Shown here piece after piece: positions 18,252 through 26,338 of a stretch of 64,000 bases of DNA. The notes under the pieces were generated by a model, which saw only the letters and a list, made by a program, of their open reading frames with translations, was not told the DNA's origin and searched no databases. Numbering within the stretch: position 1 is the stretch's first letter; each line of letters starts with the position of its first letter. Made by a program: the position numbers and the translations under genes. Source of the DNA: Desulfogranum marinum. Its GTDB lineage: Bacteria; Desulfobacterota; Desulfobulbia; Desulfobulbales; Desulfobulbaceae. The DNA is taken from contig NZ_JAFFQD010000008.1 in NCBI RefSeq assembly GCF_016918565.1, positions 1-64,000 of the forward strand. Direction: 5' to 3'.

Positions 18252-19370
18252 ATGCCACATACCCTTGCCTTTTCATTAGCTCAAAACCTGGTGCGCATTA
18301 ACACGGTTAATCCACCTGGTAACGAAACCGATGCAGTGCGAGTCCTCGCCCCCTTGCTTAAGGAGGCAGGCTTTTCCATCAAGGAGTACCAATACGGTCC
18401 TAACCGAAGTTCATTGGTAGCCCACCGAGGAAGATTAAACCAGCCTGCGGTAATTTTATCAGGTCATCTTGATACCGTCCCTTTTGGTGCACAACCCTGG
18501 AAAAGACCTCCCCAGTCAGGAGAAGTTCACGATAACAAACTCTATGGCAGAGGCTCTGCAGATATGAAAGGCGGCGTTGCTGTTCTTGTTGCAGCTGCCA
18601 TCCACTTTGCCGCAAAGGTTACCGATATCCCCATCACACTTATCCTCTCTGCCAATGAGGAAATTGGGTGCGGTGGTGTTTCCAGGCTCATTCAGGAACA
18701 GGTTCTGCCCCAGGCTCGCTGTGTCTTAGTAGCGGAACCCACAGGCAACGTGCCGTGTCTTGGTCACAAAGGTGTTCTCTGGGTAAAAGCAACCTTTCAT
18801 GGCACCACTGCCCACGCAGCATTTCCCCATCTTGGGGACAATGCTCTGCTTAAAGCAGCCCAGGCAGTGGTTACACTGAACAATGGTATTGTGAGTGGAT
18901 ACTCTCACCCGGCAATGGGAGAGCCGACACTTGTTACCAGCAAGCTTGCAAGCGGCGACAATTATAACTCAGTCCCGGATCGTGCAGAACTCGGCATAGA
19001 TAGTCGTTCCACTATCGCGTTGCCTAACGATGCTATCCTCTCAAAAATTAAGACATTGCTCGCCCATCTTGATGCGGAGCTTGAGACTATCTTTAATCTT
19101 CCTCCGTTATGGACAGATCCTGAACTCGATATTGTCAAATCGGTGATTGACTGCTGCGACCTTATCCGCGGCTGTCGACATGAATCCCATATTGCCCCCT
19201 TCTATACAGATGGAGGTTTGCTTGGCCCCGGTCTTGGCGGGGTGCCGGTTATTATTTTAGGCCCCGGAGAATCGGGCATGGCTCACCAGGTGAATGAGCA
19301 TGTAGCTATTGCAGATTTACGGGAAGGGCTTGATATATATCTTGAGATTTTATCTCGATTGTGTTGTTAA
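18252..19370 (+). CDS. M20 family peptidase/deacylase (ArgE/DapE-like)
   Basis: This 372-aa zinc amidohydrolase has metal-site motifs SGHLDTVPFG (first His/Asp), YGRGSADMKGG (bridging Asp), SANEEIGCGG (catalytic Glu pair) and a late GPGESGMAHQVNEH (final His). It likely removes N-acyl groups or cleaves a small peptide-like bond; ArgE and DapE are the named relatives, but the location away from arg or dap genes argues for a catabolic or general role. It lies upstream of the liv operon on the same strand (110 nt gap), so its product may feed on or with branched-chain amino acids (inference). Confidence 0.82.
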   Translation: MPHTLAFSLAQNLVRINTVNPPGNETDAVRVLAPLLKEAGFSIKEYQYGPNRSSLVAHRGRLNQPAVILSGHLDTVPFGAQPWKRPPQSGEVHDNKLYGRGSADMKGGVAVLVAAAIHFAAKVTDIPITLILSANEEIGCGGVSRLIQEQVLPQARCVLVAEPTGNVPCLGHKGVLWVKATFHGTTAHAAFPHLGDNALLKAAQAVVTLNNGIVSGYSHPAMGEPTLVTSKLASGDNYNSVPDRAELGIDSRSTIALPNDAILSKIKTLLAHLDAELETIFNLPPLWTDPELDIVKSVIDCCDLIRGCRHESHIAPFYTDGGLLGPGLGGVPVIILGPGESGMAHQVNEHVAIADLREGLDIYLEILSRLCC

Positions 19371-19418
19371 AATAGGTCCTTTAATTTTGGCTCAAAAGTC
19401 TCTTCTAAAGATGTGCCA

Positions 19419-19452
19419 GTACCCTTTACGGGTGGTGCACACCATAGGGTAC
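19419..19452 (+). promoter_or_regulatory. Inverted repeat upstream of livK
   Basis: GTACCCT (19419-19425) and AGGGTAC (19446-19452) form 7-bp arms, with a further GGTGGTGCACACC-type palindrome in between. It lies 30-60 nt before the livK start. It may be an operator or an RNA stem; function unproven. Confidence 0.3.
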
Positions 19453-19480
19453 CTTGAAAAGTTTCAACATGGAGGAATGT

Positions 19481-20566
19481 ATGAAAAGAATTACTTGCGC
19501 CCTGTTTTGTTTTTTCCTGGCAACAGCTGCGTATGCGGAAACGGTAAAGATTGGCGCTGTCCAACCACTTTCCGGAAAAATTTCAGTGTATGGAGAAGGT
19601 TTTCAACGAGCCATCAATCTGGCTGTGGAGGAAGTGAATGCAGCAGGTGGAATTAAAGGGAAAAACCTGGAAGTTGTTTATGAAGACAACCTCTCAACAG
19701 CTCAAGGTACGGTGTCTGCTCTGCAGAAATTAATTTCCATTGAAAAGCTTCCCGTTATCATCGGACCGGCTGCCAGCTCAAACTTCCTGGCAGCATGCCC
19801 CATTGCCCAACGCGAAAAAACCATCTTTATCGGCTCCGAATCCGCCGCTTCCGACATCAGCCAATGCGGCTCGTATGTGTTTAGAGTTTTTCCCTCTGAT
19901 ATGCTCCAGGGAATCGGGGTAGCGGAGCTTGCAGAAGAGCTTGGCTATAAGGAAGTAGCACTCACCTATATCAACAACGACTGGGGCGTAGGGCTAGCCG
20001 AGGTTTTCAAACAGAAATTCAATGGCAAAATTATAGAAGAATTTGCCCACGACGAAGGCAAGGCTGATTACCGTTCCGAACTTATGCGGCTTAAGCGTAA
20101 AAAACCGGTCGCAGTTGTCAACCTTACCTATATCAAGGAAGGTGGCACCCTGCTCAAGCAGGCGTACGAGATGAAGTTTACCCCTAAGTGGCTGATGGGA
20201 TCCGCAGCAAAATCACCCAAGCTGGTAGAGCTCGCAGGAAAAACAGCGGAAGGCATCATCGGTACCTACCCTACTTTTTCCAAGGAAGGCGACCGCTACG
20301 AACATTACAAAACCGCCTTTGCCGCCAAATATCCCGAGAAAAAACTCCCTATCTTCGGCGAATACAATTACGACATGGTCCACCTGCTGGCCAAAGCACT
20401 CAACAATGCCGAGGCTTTCAATGCAGACGCTATTCGCGCTGCACTCATGGAGTCCTCTAAAGGTTTTGTTGGCATAACCGGTGATAAAACCTTTGATGAA
20501 AATGGGGATGTGGGAGCAACCTATGGTCGCTGGACCGTAAAGGACGGCAAAATAGTAGAATATTGA
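19481..20566 (+). CDS. livK: Branched-chain amino acid ABC transporter substrate-binding protein
   Basis: This 361-aa periplasmic binding protein has a signal peptide (MKRITCALFCFFLATAAYA) followed by VKIGAVQPLSGKISVYGEGF, the standard LivJ/LivK opening, and VAVVNLTYIKEG, IIGTYPTFSKEGD in the second lobe. It captures Leu/Ile/Val or a related amide. ATG 19481 is chosen over 19454 because GGAGG stands 6-10 nt upstream and the signal peptide begins there. It is the first gene of livKHMGF. A stem-loop separates it from livH, probably adjusting relative expression. Confidence 0.9.
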   Translation: MKRITCALFCFFLATAAYAETVKIGAVQPLSGKISVYGEGFQRAINLAVEEVNAAGGIKGKNLEVVYEDNLSTAQGTVSALQKLISIEKLPVIIGPAASSNFLAACPIAQREKTIFIGSESAASDISQCGSYVFRVFPSDMLQGIGVAELAEELGYKEVALTYINNDWGVGLAEVFKQKFNGKIIEEFAHDEGKADYRSELMRLKRKKPVAVVNLTYIKEGGTLLKQAYEMKFTPKWLMGSAAKSPKLVELAGKTAEGIIGTYPTFSKEGDRYEHYKTAFAAKYPEKKLPIFGEYNYDMVHLLAKALNNAEAFNADAIRAALMESSKGFVGITGDKTFDENGDVGATYGRWTVKDGKIVEY

Positions 20567-20578
20567 TCCATCACGCAA

Positions 20579-20611
20579 GACAGGCGAATATTAACTCCAT
20601 ATTCGCCTGTC
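20579..20611 (+). terminator. Stem-loop between livK and livH
   Basis: GACAGGCGAATA and TATTCGCCTGTC form a perfect 12-bp stem with a 9-nt loop, 13 nt after the livK stop. There is no U-tract. Such hairpins after binding-protein genes commonly protect the 3' end or partly terminate, giving more binding protein than permease (established for ABC operons; inferred here). Confidence 0.6.
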
Positions 20612-20661
20612 CCCCTCCCGGCACCCCACAGTCCTTCCTCAAGAGGTAAAAACAACATACT

Positions 20662-21536
20662 GTGTATTACTTACAGTTACTTATAAACGGCATTGTCGCA
20701 GGAGGCGTTTATGCCCTTTTTGCGTTAGGCCTGACGATGATCTATTCCATCTTCAGATTCATCAATTTTGCCCATGGTGAATTAATTGCATGGGGCGCGT
20801 ATGGAGTGTACTGCTGTTTGCCTCCACTCCCTTTCATCTGCCCCTATGGGGAGCTGTTGTCCCTGCTCTGTTGCTGGTTATTGTGCTTGCTCAACTTCAG
20901 AATAAGTTGGTCTTCGGCCCGCTCAAAAACTCTCAGCCGGTTACTCTGCTCATTGCCTCCATAGGTTTATCGTTTTTATTGCGGGGTGCGCTGCAGCTCT
21001 ATTTCGGTTCAGACCTACGCTCCTACACAACCGTCTTTTACGAAAGCATTGAGCTTGGCGGCATATTTATAACCTATGTGCAGATAGCCATGGTGTTGCT
21101 GTCGCTCCTGTTTTTCTTACTCCTCTATCTGCTCCTTACCAAAACCCTGATCGGTAAATCCATGCGTGCCGTCTCTGACAGTATTGAACTTGCTGGCATT
21201 TATGGTATTTCCACCAAAAAGGTAAGTATCTTTGTCTGGACTATTTCTGCAGTCTTTGCCGCTTCCGGGGGTTTCCTTTTAGCCCTGGACACCAACCTGG
21301 ATCCAATGATGGGACTTGCGTTCATGATTAAAGCCTTTGCAGCAGTCCTGCTTGGCGGGGTTGGTAATGTGTGGGGAGCACTTTTAGGCGGGCTTTGCAT
21401 CGGTATCATAGAAAATATGGGCACCGCATTTATTTCTCCTGGATATAAAGACCTAAGTGCCTTTGTCCTCATCATCCTGGTTCTGCTCTTCCGGCCCCAG
21501 GGGATACTTGGGTCTGCAACAGGAGGAATGCGCTGA
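20662..21536 (+). pseudogene. livH: livH permease, interrupted by a frameshift
   Basis: The N-terminal part (VYYLQLLINGIVAGGVYALF..FAHGELIAWGAYG) reads from GTG 20662. The rest (VLLFASTPFHLPLWGAVV..GPLKNSQPVTLL through to the C-terminus) reads in the frame one base earlier. The switch falls in about 20800-20815 (GGAGTGTACTGCTG), consistent with one missing base: 875 nt is one short of a 292-codon gene. No slippery heptamer is visible, so either a real mutation or a sequencing/assembly error is likely. The other four liv genes are intact. LivH is an inner-membrane permease subunit; the downstream livM start overlaps its stop. Confidence 0.8.
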
Positions 21537-22414
21537 TGGAATACGGGCTGCACATCCTGATCCTCTGTCTTATTTATATTCTCTTTTCATCTTCCCTTAA
21601 CCTGGAACTCGGCTACGCAGGGCTCTACAATTTCGGCCATGTCGGCTTCTTTGCCATTGGTGCCTATAGCTCAGCCTTGGTCACGGTTGCCGGTTACCCT
21701 ATTTGGGGAGGTCTGCTGTTAAGTATGGTGGTTGCCGCTGTGGTAGGCCTGTTGTTTGCCTGGCCTGTGCTGCGGCTCACCGGCGATTATTTTGGGATAG
21801 CTTCGTTGGCCTTTGCGGAAATGATCCGCCTGCTCCTGCTCAATGAACGTTGGCTGACCCGCGGCCCCATGGGTATTCCCGGCATTCCAAGAATAGAAAT
21901 CCTGGGACTCTCTGCCAATATGGCGGCTCTTATCGTTATTTTTCTGCTCACCACCCTTTCCCTGCTCTGTTTCAAAATAATTCTTTCTTCTCCATTTGGC
22001 AGGACACTCAAACTTATCAGGGAAGATGAGTACGTGGCCCGTGCATTTGGCAAAAACGTGGTCTCCTTTAAAATCAGGACCATTGCTGTCGGCTCCGCTT
22101 TTGGCGGCCTTGCCGGAGGGCTTTGGGCCCATTACATCGGCTACATCAGTCCCAATGATTTCAGCCTGCAACTGACGGTGCTCGTTATTTTATGCGTTGT
22201 TCTCGGCGGCAGAGGGACTCTGTTCGGCCCGATACTTGGTTCCCTATTGGTGATTACCGTTGGGGAAGGACTGCGTTTTCTTCCTCTCCCCGCTTCCATG
22301 ACAGCCGGTGTCGCCCATATCCAAAGCATGCTCTTTGGCTTGGTACTGGTACTGCTCATGCTCCGCAGACCCCAGGGAATAGTAGCTGAATCACATTTAC
22401 TGCAGGAAACCTGA
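21536..22414 (+). CDS. livM: Branched-chain amino acid ABC permease LivM
   Basis: This 292-aa polytopic permease shows the family signatures LNLELGYAGLYNFGHVGFFAIGAY and the EAA-like loop LKLIREDEYVARAFGKNVVSFKIR, then GGRGTLFGPILGS. The start ATG overlaps the livH TGA, and the stop overlaps the livG start, so translation is coupled. AGGAGG lies 10 nt upstream. It pairs with LivH, which is frameshifted here; if that frameshift is real, the transporter would be inactive. Confidence 0.9.
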   Translation: MEYGLHILILCLIYILFSSSLNLELGYAGLYNFGHVGFFAIGAYSSALVTVAGYPIWGGLLLSMVVAAVVGLLFAWPVLRLTGDYFGIASLAFAEMIRLLLLNERWLTRGPMGIPGIPRIEILGLSANMAALIVIFLLTTLSLLCFKIILSSPFGRTLKLIREDEYVARAFGKNVVSFKIRTIAVGSAFGGLAGGLWAHYIGYISPNDFSLQLTVLVILCVVLGGRGTLFGPILGSLLVITVGEGLRFLPLPASMTAGVAHIQSMLFGLVLVLLMLRRPQGIVAESHLLQET

Positions 22415-23184
22415 TGCTGGAATTGCATTCTATATCTAAACAGTTTGGCGGCAACCAGGTGTTGCATAATGTAACCATTGACCTGGATGACAATACGCCG
22501 ATAACCGGACTGATCGGCCCCAATGGCTCCGGCAAATCCACCCTTTTCAGCGTGGTGATGGGTTTTTATCAGCAAGACAAAGGAACGGTACACTTTAACG
22601 GCAAACAGCTTGATACACTGTCCCCGGACAAACGCTGTCACCAAGGGCTCTCCTGTACCTTTCAGGACAGTCGGATGCTTACCTTCATGACCGTGCTCGA
22701 TAACCTGACAGCTATCCCCACCCCCCAAGCCGGTGAATCTCTGATAAAAACTTTTTTTTCTCCACGCCAGGTTCAGCGCGAAGAAAAGGCCATCAAGGAA
22801 AAAGCCTACGAAATCCTGGACCTGCTCCATCTTAGCCGACTTGCAAAAGAGCCTGCAGGCAGTCTCAGCTACGGGCAAAGAAAACTGCTGGAAATAGGGA
22901 GGGTTATGATGACCGATCCTAAACTGGTCCTGCTGGATGAACCCACCGCCGGGATTAACCCGACCCTTATCCAATCTCTGGTAGAAATATTACAGACATT
23001 AACACAAAAAGGGATGCGCTTTTTTTTGGTGGAACATAATATTCCGCTGGTGAATCAGCTGTGTGACCGGGTTCTGGTCCTGGATGCAGGCGAACTCATC
23101 TTTAATGGCACTGCTGAAGCGGCACGAAGAGACAGACAGGTCATACAGGCATATCTTGGGAGCGATGGCTATGTTGACGCTTGA
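22414..23184 (+). CDS. livG: Branched-chain amino acid ABC ATPase LivG
   Basis: The 256-aa ATPase has Walker A GPNGSGKS, the signature SLSYGQRKLLEIGR, Walker B LVLLDEPTAGINP and the switch His in FFLVEHN. The liv-type signature SYGQ rather than SGGQ is typical of LivG. It overlaps livM by 1 nt (TGATG) and runs into livF, whose start lies inside the livG 3' end. Confidence 0.92.
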   Translation: MLELHSISKQFGGNQVLHNVTIDLDDNTPITGLIGPNGSGKSTLFSVVMGFYQQDKGTVHFNGKQLDTLSPDKRCHQGLSCTFQDSRMLTFMTVLDNLTAIPTPQAGESLIKTFFSPRQVQREEKAIKEKAYEILDLLHLSRLAKEPAGSLSYGQRKLLEIGRVMMTDPKLVLLDEPTAGINPTLIQSLVEILQTLTQKGMRFFLVEHNIPLVNQLCDRVLVLDAGELIFNGTAEAARRDRQVIQAYLGSDGYVDA

Positions 23185-23872
23185 TTCCATTACTGCCGGA
23201 TACGGCGAGCTTACCGTCCTCACGGACCTGAGCGTTACCCTGGAAAAAGGCGAAACCGTGTGCCTTATCGGCCCCAACGGTGCCGGTAAATCAACGGTTT
23301 TGCGAGTAGTTGCCGGTCAGCTGCGCCCTACCAAAGGCAAGGTCCTTTTTAACGGCCACGACGTTTCCGGAAAAAATTGTTTTGAAAAAATAAAAATGGG
23401 TATTCTTTTTGTGCCCCAAGGTCGCAATGTTTTTCCCAGCCTTTCCCTCAAGGAAAACCTGAACCTGAGCCGGATTTTTATCTCCGAGGACCTCTTTCAA
23501 AAGCGTATGGAAACGGTCCTTGCAACCTTTCCATGGATGAAAGACAAACTTGGTGATCCTGCTGGATCGCTCTCCGGTGGCTTGCGGCAGATGCTTGCCC
23601 TTTCAAGAATTCTGCTTCTATCTCCCCAGTTGGTATTGCTCGACGAACCGTCTCTTGGCCTCTCTCCTCTGATCGTGGATGAGATATTCGCTCTTATCTC
23701 CAGCCTCAATCAACAGGGTATTTCTTTTCTACTGGTGGAACAAAATGCCAGCAAAGGACTTTCCATTGCCCATCGAGGCTACGTATTGGAATCGGGAAAA
23801 AATCGCCTGACCGGAACTGGTCGGCACTTACTCAAAGACCCTGAGGTTCAAAGACTCTACCTTGGTGGGTAA
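23171..23872 (+). CDS. livF: Branched-chain amino acid ABC ATPase LivF
   Basis: The 233-aa ATPase has Walker A GPNGAGKS, LFVPQGRNVFPSLSLKENL (the LivF-typical Q-loop), signature SLSGGLRQMLAL and Walker B LVLLDEPSLGLSP. The longer ORF from 23063 is an out-of-phase shadow of livG. ATG 23171 has GGAG about 8 nt upstream; 23165 is the alternative. It ends the liv operon. Confidence 0.92.
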   Translation: MLTLDSITAGYGELTVLTDLSVTLEKGETVCLIGPNGAGKSTVLRVVAGQLRPTKGKVLFNGHDVSGKNCFEKIKMGILFVPQGRNVFPSLSLKENLNLSRIFISEDLFQKRMETVLATFPWMKDKLGDPAGSLSGGLRQMLALSRILLLSPQLVLLDEPSLGLSPLIVDEIFALISSLNQQGISFLLVEQNASKGLSIAHRGYVLESGKNRLTGTGRHLLKDPEVQRLYLGG

Positions 23873-23894
23873 ATGGGCTGCCGCTTTACTTGCT

Positions 23895-24104
23895 TCAGCA
23901 ATGCTGGAAGTGTTGCCGTGTATGACAGACGACACAATTACCCACTGATACATCAAGACAGGTACTGCCAACACAGTTAGACCATGTTTCCTTTGTAGAC
24001 CTGCTGTCTGCCCCAAGTTTAACATCAGCCCCACTACATTGCATACACCATGTCATATCAGCAGCATGTTTAAACTTTTTGATATTTTTCCAAATAGTTA
24101 CCAA
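23895..24104 (-). CDS. Possible small Cys-rich protein (or decayed haem/metal protein)
   Basis: A 69-codon frame with a TTG start contains CMQC, CVGSTC, a haem-c-like CVVCH and a final C, i.e. eight cysteines in the last 50 residues. The spacing would suit a zinc or iron protein, or a remnant of a multihaem cytochrome in which other CxxCH sites decayed (CMQCSG would need only one change). There is no signal peptide and no strong ribosome binding site, so it may not be expressed. It converges with livF, 22 nt apart. Low confidence. Confidence 0.3.
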   Translation of the reverse strand: MVTIWKNIKKFKHAADMTWCMQCSGADVKLGADSRSTKETWSNCVGSTCLDVSVGNCVVCHTRQHFQHC

Positions 24105-24288
24105 TCAAACTGACCTGAAAATAAGCTTAAAGGACAATATCTATCCAGTTTATTTCAAGTGATTATTTTCATTCAGGGTCTGGTGGTTTTAATTTTTAAT
24201 TTTCCCTTTCCACCCCATCTCACAACCCATTAAAAAAAAATTGGCAACCATGGCTTATTGGTTGTTCATTTTGAACCACTTGCTTGAT

Positions 24289-24324
24289 ATGCACCACCAA
24301 TTGTGGTGCATATGCACCACAATT
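24289..24324. promoter_or_regulatory. Alternating palindromic operator array
   Basis: The 9-mer ATGCACCAC appears at 24289, inverted at 24303 (GTGGTGCAT) and again at 24312. The last two form a perfect 26-bp palindrome (half-site AATTGTGGTGCAT, centre at 24311/24312). It lies 290 bp upstream of a methyltransferase gene in a 500-bp gap without genes. It looks like a multi-site operator for a dimeric regulator. Confidence 0.55.
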
Positions 24325-24616
24325 TCTTTTTCTCATCGTCCCTTTAACGCTGTAGGTTCTCTGTGAGATTTGAACACGTTCCTTTGGCTACATCCACCAC
24401 CAAAATGGCGCAATATTTGCTGTGATTTGAAGCAAAGATGCAGCACTTGATAATGCACTCCAGCATCTGCTGTTCGGCAGGCTTTTTCATATAATACCAG
24501 CAAGCCAACCGTTTGAAAGCTGAGTGAGAGTTGTTCAAAGATGGAGTTAAGCTAATCAATATCATTTTTCATCCTTCATCCGAGGAAGTTACAATATAAA
24601 AAAAACTCTGGAGGCG

Positions 24617-25300
24617 ATGGCGGAGATGCTCAAGAAGGGCGCGAAAGTTATCAGCAAAAAAGGAGTAAATTACCTCCTGGGCAACGACGGCAAGCCCCAG
24701 GTATTTAAACCCTGGCTCGGTGATTCTTTTTCGTTTCTCTATGATTGTATTATGATGAAGTTCATATTTCCCAAAAAATTTGGCGGCAACATGGGTAAAC
24801 ACCTCGACATTCTGTGCAGGGAGCTGAAGGATGTCCATGGAAAACGGGTACTTGAATTGGCAACAGGAAGCGGTAGCGCCGTTAATTTTCTCCATGCCGA
24901 CAACAGTTACACTGGCACGGATATCAGTCCGGGGCTGCTTACAAAGGCTGTCAATCGGTTCCGATCTGTTGGCTTTGATCAAGCTGAATTCTATGTAACT
25001 GATGCCGAATGCCTCCCCTTTGAAGATGCATCATTTGATGTATGTATCTGTATATTATCTTTAAATTTCTTTGATGACCTTTACAAGGTGCTCAAGGAAG
25101 TCAAAAGGGTCATAACCACCTGCTCTGTTTTTATCTGTGCTGTGCCTGTGCCTGAAAGAAATACGCTTGGGAGCACCATTAGAGGGAAGATACACTCAGA
25201 AGAAGAATTGATGAAAATATTTAGTGAGAATGGGTTCACATTTGAGCGTATTCCCTGCGAGAATGGATCGTTACTTTATTTTCGAGCACATAAAGTATAG
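24617..25300 (+). CDS. Class I SAM-dependent methyltransferase
   Basis: The 227-aa protein has a Rossmann methyltransferase core: motif I VLELATGSGSAVNFL, acidic loop YTGTDISPG, motif near DAECLPFEDASFDVCIC and a post-core CAVPVPE. The substrate is unknown; the extended N-terminus with a hydrophobic stretch (SFSFLYDCIMMKFIF) resembles methyltransferases that act on membrane or quinone-like substrates, without proof. The start is ambiguous: GGAGG at 24610-24614 is 2 nt from ATG 24617 and 11 nt from ATG 24626. It is transcribed alone, downstream of the palindromic array. Confidence 0.78.
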   Translation: MAEMLKKGAKVISKKGVNYLLGNDGKPQVFKPWLGDSFSFLYDCIMMKFIFPKKFGGNMGKHLDILCRELKDVHGKRVLELATGSGSAVNFLHADNSYTGTDISPGLLTKAVNRFRSVGFDQAEFYVTDAECLPFEDASFDVCICILSLNFFDDLYKVLKEVKRVITTCSVFICAVPVPERNTLGSTIRGKIHSEEELMKIFSENGFTFERIPCENGSLLYFRAHKV

Positions 25301-25556
25301 GTGGCAACCTTTACGGAACCCTGCACAAAGTCTTCATATACATGGAGAGTGCGAAAGTATCAAAAAGGCGGTGAGGAAATGACGAAAAGCTAAGTCAAGG
25401 TAAAACTTACGCATAACGCCGCCATCGAATCTTAAAGACCATCTGCGGAAGGGCACGAGGTAACAAAGCTGAATGCAACATGGGCAAGACCTCTTTGCCG
25501 GCAATCATGCCGCAATGAGTATAGCTCACTTTTTAATTTAAAAGAGGAGATATATA

Positions 25557-25868
25557 ATGGCAACTGAAGTCAAGAAATACCACACTTTGGTTTATGGTAG
25601 TCCTTCTGGTTATCAAACAAATCGAGCACAAATTGCGCTGTACGGTAAAGGTGGCAAAACCATAGCCTACATCAGATTTAATGATCCAGGTATGCATTTT
25701 GAAAATGATAGCGAAAGTGGGGGACAGATAAAAATGCACCTCCCGTCTACTATGTTCCAGAGTGTATTGGATGTGTTACGCAATGAAAAGCCTGTGTATA
25801 TTTACTTTGCCCAGGGCCGTGGTTTTTTATCAACTTCCAAGGAACCGGTAGGTGAGGGTGAAGACTAG
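25557..25868 (+). CDS. Small conserved protein, unknown function
   Basis: This 103-aa soluble protein has a strong ribosome binding site (AGAGGAG, about 7 nt before ATG). The sequence is compact and well formed: KKYHTLVYGSPSGYQTNRAQ, GGKTIAYIRFNDPGM, then LPSTMFQSVLDVLRNEKPV and YFAQGRGFLSTSKEPVGEGE. It predicts beta strands followed by one helix. It looks like a member of a widespread small-protein family whose function I do not know. It is monocistronic, flanked by gaps of 256 and 470 bp. Confidence 0.75.
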   Translation: MATEVKKYHTLVYGSPSGYQTNRAQIALYGKGGKTIAYIRFNDPGMHFENDSESGGQIKMHLPSTMFQSVLDVLRNEKPVYIYFAQGRGFLSTSKEPVGEGED

Positions 25869-26174
25869 CCTTCGGCCATTGCTGCACCGGAAGTTAACAG
25901 CTCCCTGGTTTGGAATTTTGCTTTTTGCTTCCGGTGAGACACGCCCCATTCTTTGCTTGGCGGGAAACGTCGTTTGTCATTTGCTTGACTACGATAACTG
26001 ACAGTCATAAAAACGTGGCTCTGGACAACAGTCGCTTAATTTCTTGCTGGAATAATATATACTCTTCGTCACCCACCTTCTCTGCCGTAGCCCCAGCTCA
26101 TACCGACTCTACTTTCAAAAAAATCACTTCCGATAGCCTATTTACAATGGGCCTGAACAGAATATCGTATTACG
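25869..26174. other. Gap without a recognisable gene
   Basis: This is the region between the small conserved protein and the AT-rich repeats before proV. A 95-codon frame exists, but it has no ribosome binding site and the composition of random sequence. Nothing else was recognised. Confidence 0.5.
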
Positions 26175-26261
26175 CAATACAATATTGCTCAATATAATAT
26201 TGACCAATATTGTTATACCTGGTATGATTTTGCACAATACAATATTAGTCAATATTATATT
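26175..26261 (+). promoter_or_regulatory. AT-rich direct repeats upstream of proV
   Basis: Two 27-bp units starting CAATACAATATT (26175-26201 and 26235-26261) match at 24 of 27 positions and are 60 bp apart. Each contains TCAATAT-n-ATATT, giving several overlapping CAATATTG-type palindromes. They lie 80-165 bp before the proV start. They could be operator sites of an osmotic or MarR-type regulator, or a bendable upstream element (inference). Confidence 0.5.
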
Positions 26262-26338
26262 CTGCAAAATAGTACTCTATTCTATTCATAAATTATTCTT
26301 CCAATTTTAAAACTTCAAAAGACGAGTAACGTATCGTT

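Noticed and set aside
22141-22974. 277-codon minus-strand frame across livM and livG
   Set aside because: It is antisense to two intact, overlapping liv genes with all ABC motifs; composition is that of a reverse-complement shadow.
24569-24982. 137-codon minus-strand frame overlapping the methyltransferase
   Set aside because: The plus-strand frame carries the SAM-binding motifs; this is its shadow.
25910-26197. 95-codon frame before proV
   Set aside because: No ribosome binding site; runs into the AT-rich repeats; no recognisable pattern.
26161-26270. Possible CRISPR array from repeated CAATATTG units
   Set aside because: The two units are near-identical AT-rich direct repeats with palindromes, only two in number, with no regular spacers and no cas genes.
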